A DNA stretch of 64,000 nucleotides from an uncultured Metabacillus sp. Lineage in GTDB: Bacteria > Bacillota > Bacilli > Bacillales > Bacillaceae. The position numbers and the translations under genes were made by a program. Of the stretch, positions 40,745-50,170 are shown piece by piece; within the stretch, counting starts at the first letter, position 1, and each line of letters begins with the position of its first letter. A model generated the notes under the pieces. It worked only from the letters and a program-made list of their open reading frames with translations. It made no database searches and was not told the DNA's origin. The DNA is taken from positions 62,001 to 126,000 of the forward strand of contig NZ_CANNCR010000007.1 in assembly GCF_947503125.1 (NCBI RefSeq). The letters run 5' to 3'.

Positions 40745-42507
40745 TATTTATCCCCCTTTTTACTTTTAGAATAATCACGTTTACGTGGCTTGATGAGTGA
40801 TACATCTACATCTTCGTATTTAAACTCAGGTGCTGTACGGTCTCCTGTGTAGCTAGCCATTGTTGTTTTTAACCATTCTTCATCATTGCGATCCGGGAAT
40901 TCAGGTTTGTAATGTGCTCCGCGACTTTCATTACGATTGTAAGCACCAAGTGTTACGACACGTGATAATTGAAGCATGTTTTTCAATTGACGGGTAAATG
41001 TTGCCCCTTGGTTGCTCCATTTTGCCGTATCGTTAATATTGATGTTATCAAAACGTTCAATAAGTTCTTGAATTTTCTCATCTGTTTTAAGAAGTTTATC
41101 ATTATGTCTTACAACGGTTACGTTATCTGTCATCCATTCTCCTAATTCCTTATGAAGAACGTATGCATTTTCACTGCCATCTAAGCTCATGATACTATTC
41201 CATTTTTCCTCTTCCTGTTTCACATAACCATCAAACACTGTAGACGAAAGATCCTCAGCACTCTTTTCAATGCCATTAATATACTTAACAGCATTAGGAC
41301 CTGCAACCATACCGCCATAAATGGCAGATAATAAAGAGTTCGCTCCTAAACGATTCGCTCCATGCATAGAGTAATCACATTCACCAGCAGCGAATAAACC
41401 AGGAATATTTGTCATTTGGTCATAGTCCACCCATAATCCACCCATTGAATAATGGACCGCAGGGAAAATCTTCATTGGTACTTTACGTGGATCGTCACCC
41501 ATGAATTTCTCATAGATTTCAATAATTCCGCCCAATTTAATATCAAGTTCTTTAGGATCTTTATGCGATAAATCTAAGTACACCATATTTTCGCCGTTGA
41601 TTCCAAGCTTCTGTTCTACACAAACATCAAAGATTTCACGTGTAGCGATATCACGAGGAACAAGGTTTCCATATGCAGGATATTTTTCTTCAAGGAAATA
41701 CCATGGTTTACCATCTTTATACGTCCAGACTCGTCCACCTTCACCACGTGCTGACTCACTCATTAGACGAAGCTTATCATCTCCCGGGATAGCAGTTGGA
41801 TGGATTTGAATAAACTCACCATTCGCATAGTAAACACCTTGCTGATATACAATCGATGCAGCAGATCCTGTATTAATGACTGAGTTTGTTGATTTACCAA
41901 AGATAATTCCAGGGCCACCTGTTGCCATAATAACGGCATCTGAACGGAATGATTCAATTTTCATTGAAGTAAGATTTTGCGCGGTAATTCCACGGCACAC
42001 GCCTTCATCATCAATGACGGCACCTAAAAACTCCCAGCCTTCATACTTGGTTACAAGACCGGCAACCTCATAACGTCTAACCTGTTCATCCAATGCATAA
42101 AGCAGCTGTTGACCAGTTGTTGCACCAGCAAATGCTGTACGATGGTGCTGTGTTCCGCCAAAACGTCTAAAATCTAGTAATCCCTCAGGAGTACGATTAA
42201 ACATAACACCCATTCTGTCTAATAGGTGAATAATAGCAGGAGCAGCTTCGGTCATCGCTTTAACTGGCGGCTGGTTCGCCAAAAAGTCTCCACCGTATAC
42301 AGTGTCATCAAAATGCTCCCAAGGTGAATCTCCTTCACCCTTCGTATTTACTGCACCGTTTATTCCCCCCTGTGCACACACAGAGTGAGAACGTTTAACT
42401 GGTACTAATGAAAATAAATCTACTTGAACGCCGGCTTCAGCGGCCTTAATAGTAGCCATTAAACCGGCTAATCCGCCTCCGACAACGATTATTTTACTTT
42501 TGCTCAT
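40744..42507 (-). CDS. sdhA: Succinate dehydrogenase flavoprotein subunit
   Basis: 587 aa from the ATG at 42507 (AAGGAG 8 bp upstream; GTG 42516 is in frame but touches the site). FAD-binding VVGGGLAGLMATIKAAEAG opens the protein; RSHSVCAQGGINGAV covers the flavin-linked His region; the active-site segments HPTAIPG, ESARGEGGRV and the NRLGANSLLSAIYGG end motif are all present. It oxidises succinate to fumarate on the cytoplasmic face. Confidence 0.97.
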   Translation of the reverse strand: MSKSKIIVVGGGLAGLMATIKAAEAGVQVDLFSLVPVKRSHSVCAQGGINGAVNTKGEGDSPWEHFDDTVYGGDFLANQPPVKAMTEAAPAIIHLLDRMGVMFNRTPEGLLDFRRFGGTQHHRTAFAGATTGQQLLYALDEQVRRYEVAGLVTKYEGWEFLGAVIDDEGVCRGITAQNLTSMKIESFRSDAVIMATGGPGIIFGKSTNSVINTGSAASIVYQQGVYYANGEFIQIHPTAIPGDDKLRLMSESARGEGGRVWTYKDGKPWYFLEEKYPAYGNLVPRDIATREIFDVCVEQKLGINGENMVYLDLSHKDPKELDIKLGGIIEIYEKFMGDDPRKVPMKIFPAVHYSMGGLWVDYDQMTNIPGLFAAGECDYSMHGANRLGANSLLSAIYGGMVAGPNAVKYINGIEKSAEDLSSTVFDGYVKQEEEKWNSIMSLDGSENAYVLHKELGEWMTDNVTVVRHNDKLLKTDEKIQELIERFDNININDTAKWSNQGATFTRQLKNMLQLSRVVTLGAYNRNESRGAHYKPEFPDRNDEEWLKTTMASYTGDRTAPEFKYEDVDVSLIKPRKRDYSKSKKGDK

Positions 42508-42541
42508 TAAGCCCACTCCTTTTAATAGCTATTGCTAAAAA

Positions 42542-43150
42542 TTACACGAATGCAAATATTGCTCGAACTCCCACGATTGATAGCGCTAAAAAGATCGCCA
42601 GCGTAACATAAGTGGAAATAACTTGTGAGCGAGGAGTAACAGTAATTCCCCAGCTAACAGCAAATGACCATAATCCGTTAGCAAAGTGGAATATGGTTGA
42701 AATAACTCCAATTAAGTAGAATGCTAGCATAAAAGGACTGCTTAAAATGGAAGCCATCATATCATAGTTTACCTCCGCTCCAAATGCAGCAGCTATTCTT
42801 GTTTCCCAAACATGCCATGCAACAAAAATAAAGGTAATAATACCTGTTACACGCTGAAGCATGAATAGCCAGTTGCGCAGAAAACCATAATTGCTTACAT
42901 TGTTTTTAGCTGTAAAAGCGATGTAAACTCCGTAAATTGCATGGTATAAAAGCGGAAGGAAAATAACAAAAATTTCCAATAGATACCTAAAAGGAAGCAT
43001 CTCCATAAAATGAGCTGCCTCGTTAAATGCCTCTGCACCTCTTGTTGCAAAGTGATTGACAACAAGGTGCTGAACTAAAAAGAGGCCTACAGGAATTACT
43101 CCTAGCAATGAGTGCAGTCTGCGATTCACAAACTCTCTGTTTCCAGCCAT
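42542..43150 (-). CDS. sdhC: Succinate dehydrogenase cytochrome b558 subunit
   Basis: 202 aa with five membrane spans and histidines suited to bind two haems (QHLVVNHFATRG, LPLLYHAIYGVYIAF, FVAWHVWETR, IFHFANGLWS). It anchors SdhA and SdhB to the membrane and passes electrons to menaquinone. First gene of the operon, with AGGGGGT upstream and a clear vegetative promoter about 200 bp further up. Confidence 0.96.
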   Translation of the reverse strand: MAGNREFVNRRLHSLLGVIPVGLFLVQHLVVNHFATRGAEAFNEAAHFMEMLPFRYLLEIFVIFLPLLYHAIYGVYIAFTAKNNVSNYGFLRNWLFMLQRVTGIITFIFVAWHVWETRIAAAFGAEVNYDMMASILSSPFMLAFYLIGVISTIFHFANGLWSFAVSWGITVTPRSQVISTYVTLAIFLALSIVGVRAIFAFV

Positions 43151-43669
43151 TAAACTTACCCCCTAGTTTCAATAATGCTCCTACAAATTTTTAAACCTAC
43201 GCCTTCAAGTTCACCCATTAATCTTTTCCTGATAAAGTTAAACTTTAATCAATTTAAATACGAATGACCATATGAAAAAAAATAATGAGCGTAAACAGGC
43301 AGACAATATATGTACCCTCTGCCAGCTATTCAGATTAAATGTGACAAATACATTTTACTCCCATAAAGTAAGAGCGTCAAGAAAACGTGTTCATAAATTC
43401 TAATTTTTCGACAAATCTTATCGTATTTAATTTTATTTTATCAATATAGTGGTCCTCCAACAACAATCTCTATGTAAATACAAGAAATTATAAAGTTTGG
43501 GCTCCCGGTAAGGAGATAACGAAAATTGATTTATCCCTCCCCTTCTAAACTTAATCTATCTAAAATAGATTTTCCGCTTTTTTATTTGAAACAAACCTAT
43601 TTTACTTAATATTACATGTTTTTCAGTACAGAACTTGTTATATAATAAGCTTAGAAAGAGGGGAATACC
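43151..43669. other. sdhC-yslB divergent intergenic region
   Basis: About 520 bp with the sdhC promoter (43352-43380), a roughly 195-nt sdhC leader containing a GGCAGA/TCTGCC-type hairpin (about 43298-43325), and a TATAAT (43641-43646) that may serve yslB. No gene seen. Confidence 0.5.
43352..43380 (-). promoter_or_regulatory. sigma-A promoter of sdhCAB
   Basis: TTGACG (43380-43375), 17 bp, TAAAAT (43357-43352) on the minus strand. Confidence 0.75.
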
Positions 43670-44158
43670 GTGAATAAACAATTAGAACTCGTAAAAATGG
43701 AAGAATTAAAAGAAATTCAGGTACCAGCATTTAGTTTGGAATTGTTAAGAGACGTGCTGCTTCCAGATATTCTTGGACAAGATCATCAGCAAATGCTCTA
43801 TTGGGCTGGAAAAGGAATTGCTCGTAAATATCCCGTACAATCAATCGAAGAGCTCGCAGCCTTTTTTGAAGCGGCAGGCTGGGGAAATCTCACTTTACTA
43901 CATAATAAAAAAAATGAAGTTGAATTTGAGTTAAGTGGAGAGCTCGTTTCAATTAGACTAAATAAAACAGATGATTGTACGTTTCAGCTGGAAGCTGGTT
44001 TTATAGCCGAACAGTTGCAATTGATGAACAAATACATCACTGAGACCTATGAACAAATCAAAAAACGTGCGGGCAAAGTTATGTTTATCGCACAATGGGA
44101 CGAAAAAGATTTGCTTGATGAGGTCACCATCGGAAAACGCAGCAAACGTAAACTTTAA
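43670..44158 (+). CDS. yslB: YslB, DUF2507-family protein
   Basis: 162 aa, GTG start with GAGGGG upstream. It contains the family-like LLRDVLLPDILGQDHQQMLY and WAGKGIARKYP segments, an alpha/beta V4R-type fold by resemblance. Function unknown. Its position between sdhC and lysC matches B. subtilis; it faces lysC across a shared terminator. Confidence 0.88.
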   Translation: MNKQLELVKMEELKEIQVPAFSLELLRDVLLPDILGQDHQQMLYWAGKGIARKYPVQSIEELAAFFEAAGWGNLTLLHNKKNEVEFELSGELVSIRLNKTDDCTFQLEAGFIAEQLQLMNKYITETYEQIKKRAGKVMFIAQWDEKDLLDEVTIGKRSKRKL

Positions 44159-44170
44159 ATGCAGTATGAT

Positions 44171-44206
44171 GCTGTCTCAAAATGAGTCATGCCATTTTGA
44201 GACAGC
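44171..44206. terminator. yslB/lysC shared terminator
   Basis: GCTGTCTCAAAATG and CATTTTGAGACAGC form a perfect 14-bp stem between convergent genes. Confidence 0.85.
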
Positions 44207-44216
44207 CCTAATTTGG

Positions 44217-44711
44217 TTATACCCTTGCTGTTACTTTTGAAAGGTCAAAGGCGCTGTGAAGAATATCTACCGCTGTTACCATATGCTCACCGGAAATGAC
44301 TGTAGATACTTTAATCTCAGATGTGCTAACCATTTTCACTTCAATTTCTTGTTCGGCTAGGACAGCGAACATTTCAGCAGCAACTCCAGGATTGGAAACC
44401 ATTCCTGAACCGACAATGGATACTTTAGCAAGACCTGATTCAGATTCAATTCGTTCATATTTTAACTTAGACTTATGTTGCTCAAGAATAGAAATCGTAT
44501 CCTCAAGATCGCCTGTTTTAATCGAAAATGAAATCGTTGTTTTATTGTCACTTGTCGTATTCTGAATGATAATATCTACATTCAAACCATGCTTCGCTAA
44601 TGTTGAAAAAATCGTAGATAGTGTTGTTAATTCATTTGGCAGTCCTAAAACTGACACTCTTGTTACTTGATCCTCAAACGCAATCCCTCTTACAATTAGG
44701 TTTTCCTCCAT
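44217..44711 (-). CDS. lysC: Aspartokinase II beta subunit (internal start within lysC)
   Basis: A second start is well supported: GAGGAGG, 8 bp, ATG at 44711 reading MEENLIVRGIAFEDQ in the lysC frame, giving 164 residues with both ACT domains. B. subtilis aspartokinase II is an alpha2beta2 enzyme whose beta chain comes from just such an in-frame start; the length agrees. Confidence 0.8.
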   Translation of the reverse strand: MEENLIVRGIAFEDQVTRVSVLGLPNELTTLSTIFSTLAKHGLNVDIIIQNTTSDNKTTISFSIKTGDLEDTISILEQHKSKLKYERIESESGLAKVSIVGSGMVSNPGVAAEMFAVLAEQEIEVKMVSTSEIKVSTVISGEHMVTAVDILHSAFDLSKVTARV

Positions 44712-45446
44712 TTTTGCTTCCTCCTCTATGATCGTTCCTCGTTCATTTTCCATGCTTGACCGAACCTCTAATGGAATATTATAATTTTTCGCAAACTCAA
44801 CCGCACGCGGATGTAATACTCCCGCACCTAAATTTGCCAACTCTAGCATTTCATCATATGAGATTGCGTCAAGCTTTCTGGCACCTTTTACATATCGTGG
44901 ATCTGTTGTATATACACCTGTTACATCCGTGTATATATCGCATTGATCCGCTTTTAAAGCAGCTGCAAGTGCTACTGCTGTTGTATCAGAACCGCCTCTG
45001 CCTAAAGTGGTAATTTGCAAAGTATCTGATGCGCCTTGAAAGCCGGCCACTACTACAATTTTCCCTGCAGTCAATTCTTTTTTTATGACATCAGGATTGA
45101 TATTGGTTATTCTTGCATTTCCATGGCGTTCTTCTGTTTCAATTCCTGCCTGCCATCCTGTAAAAGAAATCGCCTTATATCCTTCTTCCAATAATGCCAT
45201 CGCTAATAAAGAAATGGTCACTTGTTCACCTGTAGTGAGTAGCATATCCATTTCCCGCTTACTAGGTTTTGCCGAAATTTGGTTTGCCAGATCGACAAGC
45301 TGATCTGTAGATTTCCCCATCGCTGAGACGACAACCACTACATCGTTTCCTTTTTCTTTTTCTTGAATGACACGGTTAGCTACATTGAGAATTCTTTCAA
45401 CAGAGCCAACAGAAGTACCACCAAATTTTTGAACAATAATACCCAA
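44217..45446 (-). CDS. lysC: Aspartokinase II (alpha subunit)
   Basis: 409 aa. The kinase domain has VQKFGGTSVGSVERI, VVVVSAMGKSTD, TTGEQVT and TTLGRGGSDTTAVALAAALK; two ACT domains fill the C-terminal 150 residues. It phosphorylates aspartate, the first step towards lysine, diaminopimelate (cell wall and spore dipicolinate), methionine and threonine. Expression is under a lysine riboswitch and terminator in the leader. An internal start gives the beta subunit. Confidence 0.97.
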   Translation of the reverse strand: MGIIVQKFGGTSVGSVERILNVANRVIQEKEKGNDVVVVVSAMGKSTDQLVDLANQISAKPSKREMDMLLTTGEQVTISLLAMALLEEGYKAISFTGWQAGIETEERHGNARITNINPDVIKKELTAGKIVVVAGFQGASDTLQITTLGRGGSDTTAVALAAALKADQCDIYTDVTGVYTTDPRYVKGARKLDAISYDEMLELANLGAGVLHPRAVEFAKNYNIPLEVRSSMENERGTIIEEEAKMEENLIVRGIAFEDQVTRVSVLGLPNELTTLSTIFSTLAKHGLNVDIIIQNTTSDNKTTISFSIKTGDLEDTISILEQHKSKLKYERIESESGLAKVSIVGSGMVSNPGVAAEMFAVLAEQEIEVKMVSTSEIKVSTVISGEHMVTAVDILHSAFDLSKVTARV

Positions 45447-45533
45447 AATTACCTCACCCTTCTGTTTTTTTCAATGATCGGATTATGTCTGCTTGAAGGT
45501 TAGAGCCATTAAATGATTTTTTACAAACAAAAA

Positions 45534-45561
45534 AGCAATGAGACAAAAACATCCCATTGCT
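45534..45561 (-). terminator. riboswitch-controlled terminator of lysC
   Basis: AGCAATG and CATTGCT close a hairpin followed by TTTTTTG on the minus strand, 85 bp before lysC. The TCTCATTG in its 3' arm is duplicated in the last aptamer strand (45590-45597), fitting a switch between terminator and antiterminator. Confidence 0.85.
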
Positions 45562-45589
45562 AACTAAACGAAAAAAATTCGTCTTTATA

Positions 45590-45770
45590 CAATGAGATAG
45601 CTCTCCAAGAAATCCCTTTCTTGACAATTTTACATCTATTAAATGTAAAACCAGCAAGTAAAGCAAATGGTGCCTTACTCACTTCGGCGAACATCCCCTT
45701 TTACCAGCTGTCATTGGAGACCATTCCTCCTCAACCTGGTTACTCTTGAAGTTCGCACCTCTACCATCAT
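45590..45770 (-). promoter_or_regulatory. Lysine riboswitch (L box)
   Basis: Minus-strand hallmarks in order: AGAGGTGCGAACTTC, AAGAGTAACC, GGAGGAATGGTC, AAAGGGGATGTTCGCCGAAG, then CTGGTTTTAC and GGAGAGCTATCTC. These are the conserved lysine-aptamer segments. Lysine binding should favour the terminator at 45534-45561 and switch off lysC. Confidence 0.93.
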
Positions 45771-45850
45771 TTAACAAACTAACGATCAAAGTATGAAATT
45801 ACTTTTTACATTACCAAACTTTTTTTAAAAACGCAAGCATCATTCATTCC

Positions 45851-47629
45851 CTACTCTTTTAAGGCTTCAATGATTTGCATAGCAATGCTTTCAGGCATAC
45901 CGGCTTCCCTAAATTCTTCAACGCCAGCTTCCTTCATTTTTTTTAAGGAACCAAAATGCTTTAGCAGTGCTTTCTTTCTTTTTTCCCCTACACCAGGTAT
46001 ATCATCTAAAACGGAATGGAAGGCATTTTTCCCACGTATCTGACGATGAAAGGTGATCGCAAAGCGATGGACTTCATCTTGAATTCTTTGCAGTAGATAA
46101 AATTCCTGACTATTTCTTTCAAGTTGAATCATTTCAGGCGGGGAGCCGATGATCAGCTCTGATGTGCGATGCTTATCATCTTTCACTAAACCTGCAATGG
46201 GAATATCAATCCCCAGCTCGTTTTCTAATACATCTTGAGCTGCAGCTAAGTGTCCTTTCCCCCCATCAATAATCACTAAATCTGGTAAAGGAAGCTCTTC
46301 TTTTAGAACACGGCTATAACGCCGTCTTACAACCTCTCTCATCGATTCATAGTCATCAGGGCCTTTAACACCTTTAATTTTATATTTACGATAATGCTTT
46401 TTGGATGGCTTACCATCTTCAAATACAACCATTGCTGAAACAGGGTCTGCTCCTTGTATATTTGAGTTATCAAAGGCTTCTATACGGTGGGGGGTATGAA
46501 TACCCAGCTTATCCCCAAGATTTTCGACAGCTTTAATCGTTCTCTCCTCATCTCTTTCGATTAGCTGAAACTTTTCTTTTAATGCTATTTTTGCATTCTT
46601 ATGTGCCAATAAAATTAAATCTTTCTTTTGGCCGCGCTTCGGTTGGAGAGTTTTTACATCCAATAGCTGTTCAACAACATCCACTTCAATACTATCTGGC
46701 AGTAAAATTTCCTTTGGCACAAAATGATTGGCCTTTGAATAAAATTGTCCTAAAAAGGTTAAAAACTCCTGTTCTGGGCTGTCATAAATCGGAAACATGG
46801 AAACATCACGTTCAATTAGTTTTCCTTGACGAATAAAAAAGACTTGCACACACATCCAGCCTTTATCATAAGCATAGCCGAATACATCGCGGTCCACATG
46901 GTCATTTAACGTCATTTTTTGCTTTTCCATTGTTGCTTCTATATGCAGGATTTGGTCCCGATATTCTTTTGCTCGCTCAAATTCTAATTCCTCAGAAGCC
47001 TTCACCATTTTTTCAGTTAAATCTTCTTTTATTTTTTTATATCCGCCATTTAAAAACTTAGTAATTTCCTCGACCATTTGCCGGTTTGTTTCTTCTGATA
47101 CATCATTTACACAGGGTGCAAGACATTGTCCCATATGATAATAAAGGCAAACACGATCAGGCAGTGTTGAGCATTTTCTTAACGGGTACAGTCGATCCAG
47201 CAATTTTATCGTCTCACGGGCAGATTGTACATTGGGATATGGTCCGAAATACTTCCCTTTATTTCTTTTTACTTTTCTAGTCACAAGTAAACGCGGATGA
47301 CGTTCATTTGTAATTTGAATAAACGGATATGTTTTATCATCCTTCAACATTACATTATATTTTGGATCATATTTTTTAATGAGATTTAACTCCAGTATCA
47401 GGGCTTCTAAGTTAGAGGAAGTGACAATATATTCAAAATCAACAATTTCATTGACTAAACGCAGTGTTTTTCCATCATGGGAACCTGTAAAATAAGAACG
47501 AACCCGGTTCTTAAGCACTTTTGCTTTACCGACATAAATAACGGTTCCTTGGCGATCCTTCATGATATAGCAGCCTGGCTGATCAGGAAGAAGTGCAAGC
47601 TTTTCCTTTATTTGTTCTTTCACTAGCAA
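45851..47629 (-). CDS. uvrC: Excinuclease ABC subunit C
   Basis: 592 aa. The N-terminal GIY-YIG nuclease ([20 protein letters not shown], 3' incision), the UVR motif ([13 protein letters not shown], about 205), the RNase H-like 5'-incision domain ([32 protein letters not shown]) and C-terminal helix-hairpin-helix repeats ([18 protein letters not shown]) are all present. Nucleotide-excision repair. A 16-bp inverted repeat lies in its upstream region. Confidence 0.97.
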   Translation of the reverse strand: MLVKEQIKEKLALLPDQPGCYIMKDRQGTVIYVGKAKVLKNRVRSYFTGSHDGKTLRLVNEIVDFEYIVTSSNLEALILELNLIKKYDPKYNVMLKDDKTYPFIQITNERHPRLLVTRKVKRNKGKYFGPYPNVQSARETIKLLDRLYPLRKCSTLPDRVCLYYHMGQCLAPCVNDVSEETNRQMVEEITKFLNGGYKKIKEDLTEKMVKASEELEFERAKEYRDQILHIEATMEKQKMTLNDHVDRDVFGYAYDKGWMCVQVFFIRQGKLIERDVSMFPIYDSPEQEFLTFLGQFYSKANHFVPKEILLPDSIEVDVVEQLLDVKTLQPKRGQKKDLILLAHKNAKIALKEKFQLIERDEERTIKAVENLGDKLGIHTPHRIEAFDNSNIQGADPVSAMVVFEDGKPSKKHYRKYKIKGVKGPDDYESMREVVRRRYSRVLKEELPLPDLVIIDGGKGHLAAAQDVLENELGIDIPIAGLVKDDKHRTSELIIGSPPEMIQLERNSQEFYLLQRIQDEVHRFAITFHRQIRGKNAFHSVLDDIPGVGEKRKKALLKHFGSLKKMKEAGVEEFREAGMPESIAMQIIEALKE

Positions 47630-47670
47630 ACACTCTCCTAACTATTTTGTTTAAGACTTTTACTTCTGTT

Positions 47671-47729
47671 AAATAGGCAGTAATCCCCCACTATAATGAT
47701 AATTTACCATGGCGGATTACTGCCTATTT
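47671..47729. repeat. 16-bp perfect inverted repeat upstream of uvrC
   Basis: AAATAGGCAGTAATCC and GGATTACTGCCTATTT flank 27 bp. No T-run follows on the minus strand, so it does not look like a terminator for trxA, which has its own. Confidence 0.8.
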
Positions 47730-47811
47730 GTTGTTACAACTATTTTATCATGTCTCCTCTCATTCGTCCTATGTTAAATAGTCGAATTACAAGTAATGAT
47801 TTCCTAAGGAA

Positions 47812-47840
47812 TAAAAAAAAGGACTGACAAAAGTCAATCC
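47812..47840 (-). terminator. terminator of trxA
   Basis: GGACTGAC/GTCAATCC with one G.U on the minus strand, then TTTTTTTTATT. Confidence 0.8.
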
Positions 47841-47846
47841 TCATTT

Positions 47847-48161
47847 TTATACATGCTTGTTTAAAACTTCAGCTAATGCTTCTTTTGGTTGGTAGCCAAC
47901 GGCTTTGTCAACTACTTCTCCGTTTTTTAAGACAAGTAAAGTCGGGATGCTCATTACGCCGAATTTACCTGCAGTTTCTTGGTTTTCGTCGACATCAACT
48001 TTTACGATTTTCACTTTATCTCCCATATCTGAATCAAGTTCTTCAAGAACCGGAGCAATCATCTTACAAGGTCCGCACCATGGTGCCCAGAAGTCTACTA
48101 ATACGACCCCTTCGTTTGTTTCACTTGAAAATGTTTGATCTGTTACATTTGTTATTGCCAT
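47847..48161 (-). CDS. trxA: Thioredoxin
   Basis: 104 aa from the ATG at 48161, which follows TAGGAGG; in-frame sequence to 48209 is leader. The active site is [12 protein letters not shown] and the cis-proline segment is [13 protein letters not shown]. General disulfide reductase. A likely promoter has an extended -10, TGCTATACT, about 40 bp upstream (TATACT at 48205-48200). Confidence 0.97.
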   Translation of the reverse strand: MAITNVTDQTFSSETNEGVVLVDFWAPWCGPCKMIAPVLEELDSDMGDKVKIVKVDVDENQETAGKFGVMSIPTLLVLKNGEVVDKAVGYQPKEALAEVLNKHV

Positions 48162-48254
48162 TGTAATTCCTCCTAATTTGTAGGGTAAAATATGTTTAAA
48201 GTATAGCACTCACAATCGAAGTAAGCTAACAATTTGCTTCTCTATTACTTTTCC

Positions 48255-48286
48255 CAATGTTTCGCTATCGAAACATTGTTTTTTAT
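48255..48286 (+). terminator. plus-strand terminator-like hairpin without a gene
   Basis: CAATGTTTCG and CGAAACATTG pair perfectly across CTAT, followed by TTTTTT on the plus strand. No plus-strand gene is nearby, so it may instead be a hairpin in the etfA-trxA spacer. Confidence 0.45.
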
Positions 48287-48290
48287 CATA

Positions 48291-48312
48291 CGAAAAGCAC
48301 GCATTTGCGTGC
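48291..48312 (-). terminator. terminator of the fad-etf operon
   Basis: GCACGC/GCGTGC hairpin just after etfA, with TTTTCG on the minus strand. Confidence 0.65.
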
Positions 48313-48320
48313 CTCCCATA

Positions 48321-49298
48321 TTAAGTATGAATTTTAAGTTTTTTAAACTCCTCTGTTAAGAGCGGAACGACTTCAAATAAATCACCGACGATTCCATAAT
48401 CTGCAACTTTAAAAATATTTGCTTCCGGATCCTTGTTAATCGCTACAATGACTTTGGAATTTGACATACCAGCTAAATGCTGAATCGCTCCTGAGATACC
48501 GCAAGCAATATATAAGTCTGGTGTTACGACCTTACCTGTTTGCCCGATTTGCAATGAATAATCACAGTAATCAGCATCACATGCTCCGCGCGAAGCTCCG
48601 ACAGCACCACCTAACACCTCGGCCAATTCCTTTAATGGCTTAAAGCCATCCTCACTTTTGACCCCGCGTCCGCCAGCAATTACTACCTTTGCTTCTGATA
48701 AATCGACCCCTTCAGAAGCTTTTCGTACAACCTCTTTTACAATGGTTCGTAAATCTTTAATATCTACTGATAGTGAGCTGGATGTTCCGTTTCTCGTTTC
48801 ATCTTTTGGAAGTGGAGCAATATTATTTGGACGAATTGTAGCAAATATGATGTCATCTGTGACAATTATCTTTTCAAATGCTTTTCCTGAATAAATAGGT
48901 CTTGTAAATACGACATTTCCCCCTGCCACTTCGATAGCTGTTGCATCAGAAACCAAACCTGTGTTTAATTTTGCTGCAATTTTTGGTGATAAATCCTTCC
49001 CTAACGCAGTATGGCCGAATACAATGCCTTCTGGATGTTCATTTTGAATGACAGCTAAAAGCGCTTGAGCATATCCATCAGGTGTATACGTTCGAAGTTT
49101 ATCATTTTCAACCGTTACCACCCTGTCTGCACCATATTGAATGAGTTCTGTTGATAAAGATGCAACATTTTCCCCCATTAATACGGCAACCACTTCTCCC
49201 CCTTCAGAAATGGTTTTCCCTGCTGCAATCGCCTCAAAAGATACATTACGCAATGCTTGATCGCGAACTTCACTTAATACAAGAACTTTTCTACCCAT
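48321..49298 (-). CDS. etfA: Electron transfer flavoprotein alpha subunit
   Basis: 325 aa. The C-terminal FAD-binding region is clear: KVVIAGGRGVKSEDGFKPLK, GAVGASRGACDADYC, IGQTGKVVTPDLYIACGISG and IVAINKDPEANIFKVADYGI. It pairs with EtfB to pass electrons from acyl-CoA dehydrogenases to the respiratory chain. Last gene of lcfA-fadR-fadB-etfB-etfA. Confidence 0.96.
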   Translation of the reverse strand: MGRKVLVLSEVRDQALRNVSFEAIAAGKTISEGGEVVAVLMGENVASLSTELIQYGADRVVTVENDKLRTYTPDGYAQALLAVIQNEHPEGIVFGHTALGKDLSPKIAAKLNTGLVSDATAIEVAGGNVVFTRPIYSGKAFEKIIVTDDIIFATIRPNNIAPLPKDETRNGTSSSLSVDIKDLRTIVKEVVRKASEGVDLSEAKVVIAGGRGVKSEDGFKPLKELAEVLGGAVGASRGACDADYCDYSLQIGQTGKVVTPDLYIACGISGAIQHLAGMSNSKVIVAINKDPEANIFKVADYGIVGDLFEVVPLLTEEFKKLKIHT

Positions 49299-49345
49299 TT
49301 ATTTTTCCCCCTGTTCTGATCATTTGATCCGATTCATTCTCCCTT

Positions 49346-50119
49346 TTAAATTACCTTTGCTTCGTTGCGAAGAAGTGATACCAGTTCTTTTACTTGATCT
49401 TCTAACTCTCCTTGTAAAACCTTCCCTGCTTCTTTTTTTGGAGGTAAGAAAATTTCAATTGTTTTTGTTTTTGCTTCAATATCATCTTCATCCAGATCAA
49501 GATCATCTAATTCAAGCTCATCAAGCGGTTTTTTCTTTGCCTTCATAATACCAGGCAACGATGGGTATCGCGGCTCATTTAGTCCCTGTTGTGCTGTTAC
49601 TAATAATGGCAAAGTTGTTTCGATAACTTCAGAATCCCCTTCAACATCACGAACAATCGTCACGTCTTCCCCATCAATATCAAGCTTTGTAATCGTTGTT
49701 ACATATGGGATGTTTAATAATTCGGCTAATCGTGGACCAACCTGTCCCGATCCGCCATCAATAGCTACATTCCCTCCGAGAATAAGATCAAAATCTTGCT
49801 CTTTAAGATACTCTGCTAAAATTTTTGAAGTTGTAAATTGATCACCAGCTTCTACATCATCTTCTATATTAACTAAAACCGCTTTATCACAGCCCATCGC
49901 TAAAGCCGTACGCAGTTGTTTTTCAGACTCTTCCCCGCCGATTGTGACAACTGTAACTTCCCCGCCATTTGCATCTCGCAGCTGTATTGCCTCTTCAATT
50001 GCATATTCATCATACGGGTTTATAATAAATTCGGCGCCATCCTCTTGAATTTGGCCATTAGAAACAACGATTTTCTCTTCAGTGTCAAATGTTCTTTTCA
50101 TCAAAACAAAAATATTCAT
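49346..50119 (-). CDS. etfB: Electron transfer flavoprotein beta subunit
   Basis: 257 aa from the ATG at 50119 (GGGGG upstream; in-frame 50134 is earlier). It opens MNIFVLMKRTFDTEEKIVVS; NPYDEYAIEEAIQLRD and the AMP-site region LILGGNVAIDGGSGQVGPRL are typical. It forms the heterodimer with EtfA, 47 bp downstream. Confidence 0.95.
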   Translation of the reverse strand: MNIFVLMKRTFDTEEKIVVSNGQIQEDGAEFIINPYDEYAIEEAIQLRDANGGEVTVVTIGGEESEKQLRTALAMGCDKAVLVNIEDDVEAGDQFTTSKILAEYLKEQDFDLILGGNVAIDGGSGQVGPRLAELLNIPYVTTITKLDIDGEDVTIVRDVEGDSEVIETTLPLLVTAQQGLNEPRYPSLPGIMKAKKKPLDELELDDLDLDEDDIEAKTKTIEIFLPPKKEAGKVLQGELEDQVKELVSLLRNEAKVI

Positions 50120-50170
50120 TTCCCATTCCCCCATGTGTCATTAAGTATTTTTGAAGCAATTCCTTATATG

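Noticed and set aside
45454-45666. 70-codon frame upstream of lysC
   Set aside because: It lies in the lysine riboswitch and terminator and has no family resemblance.
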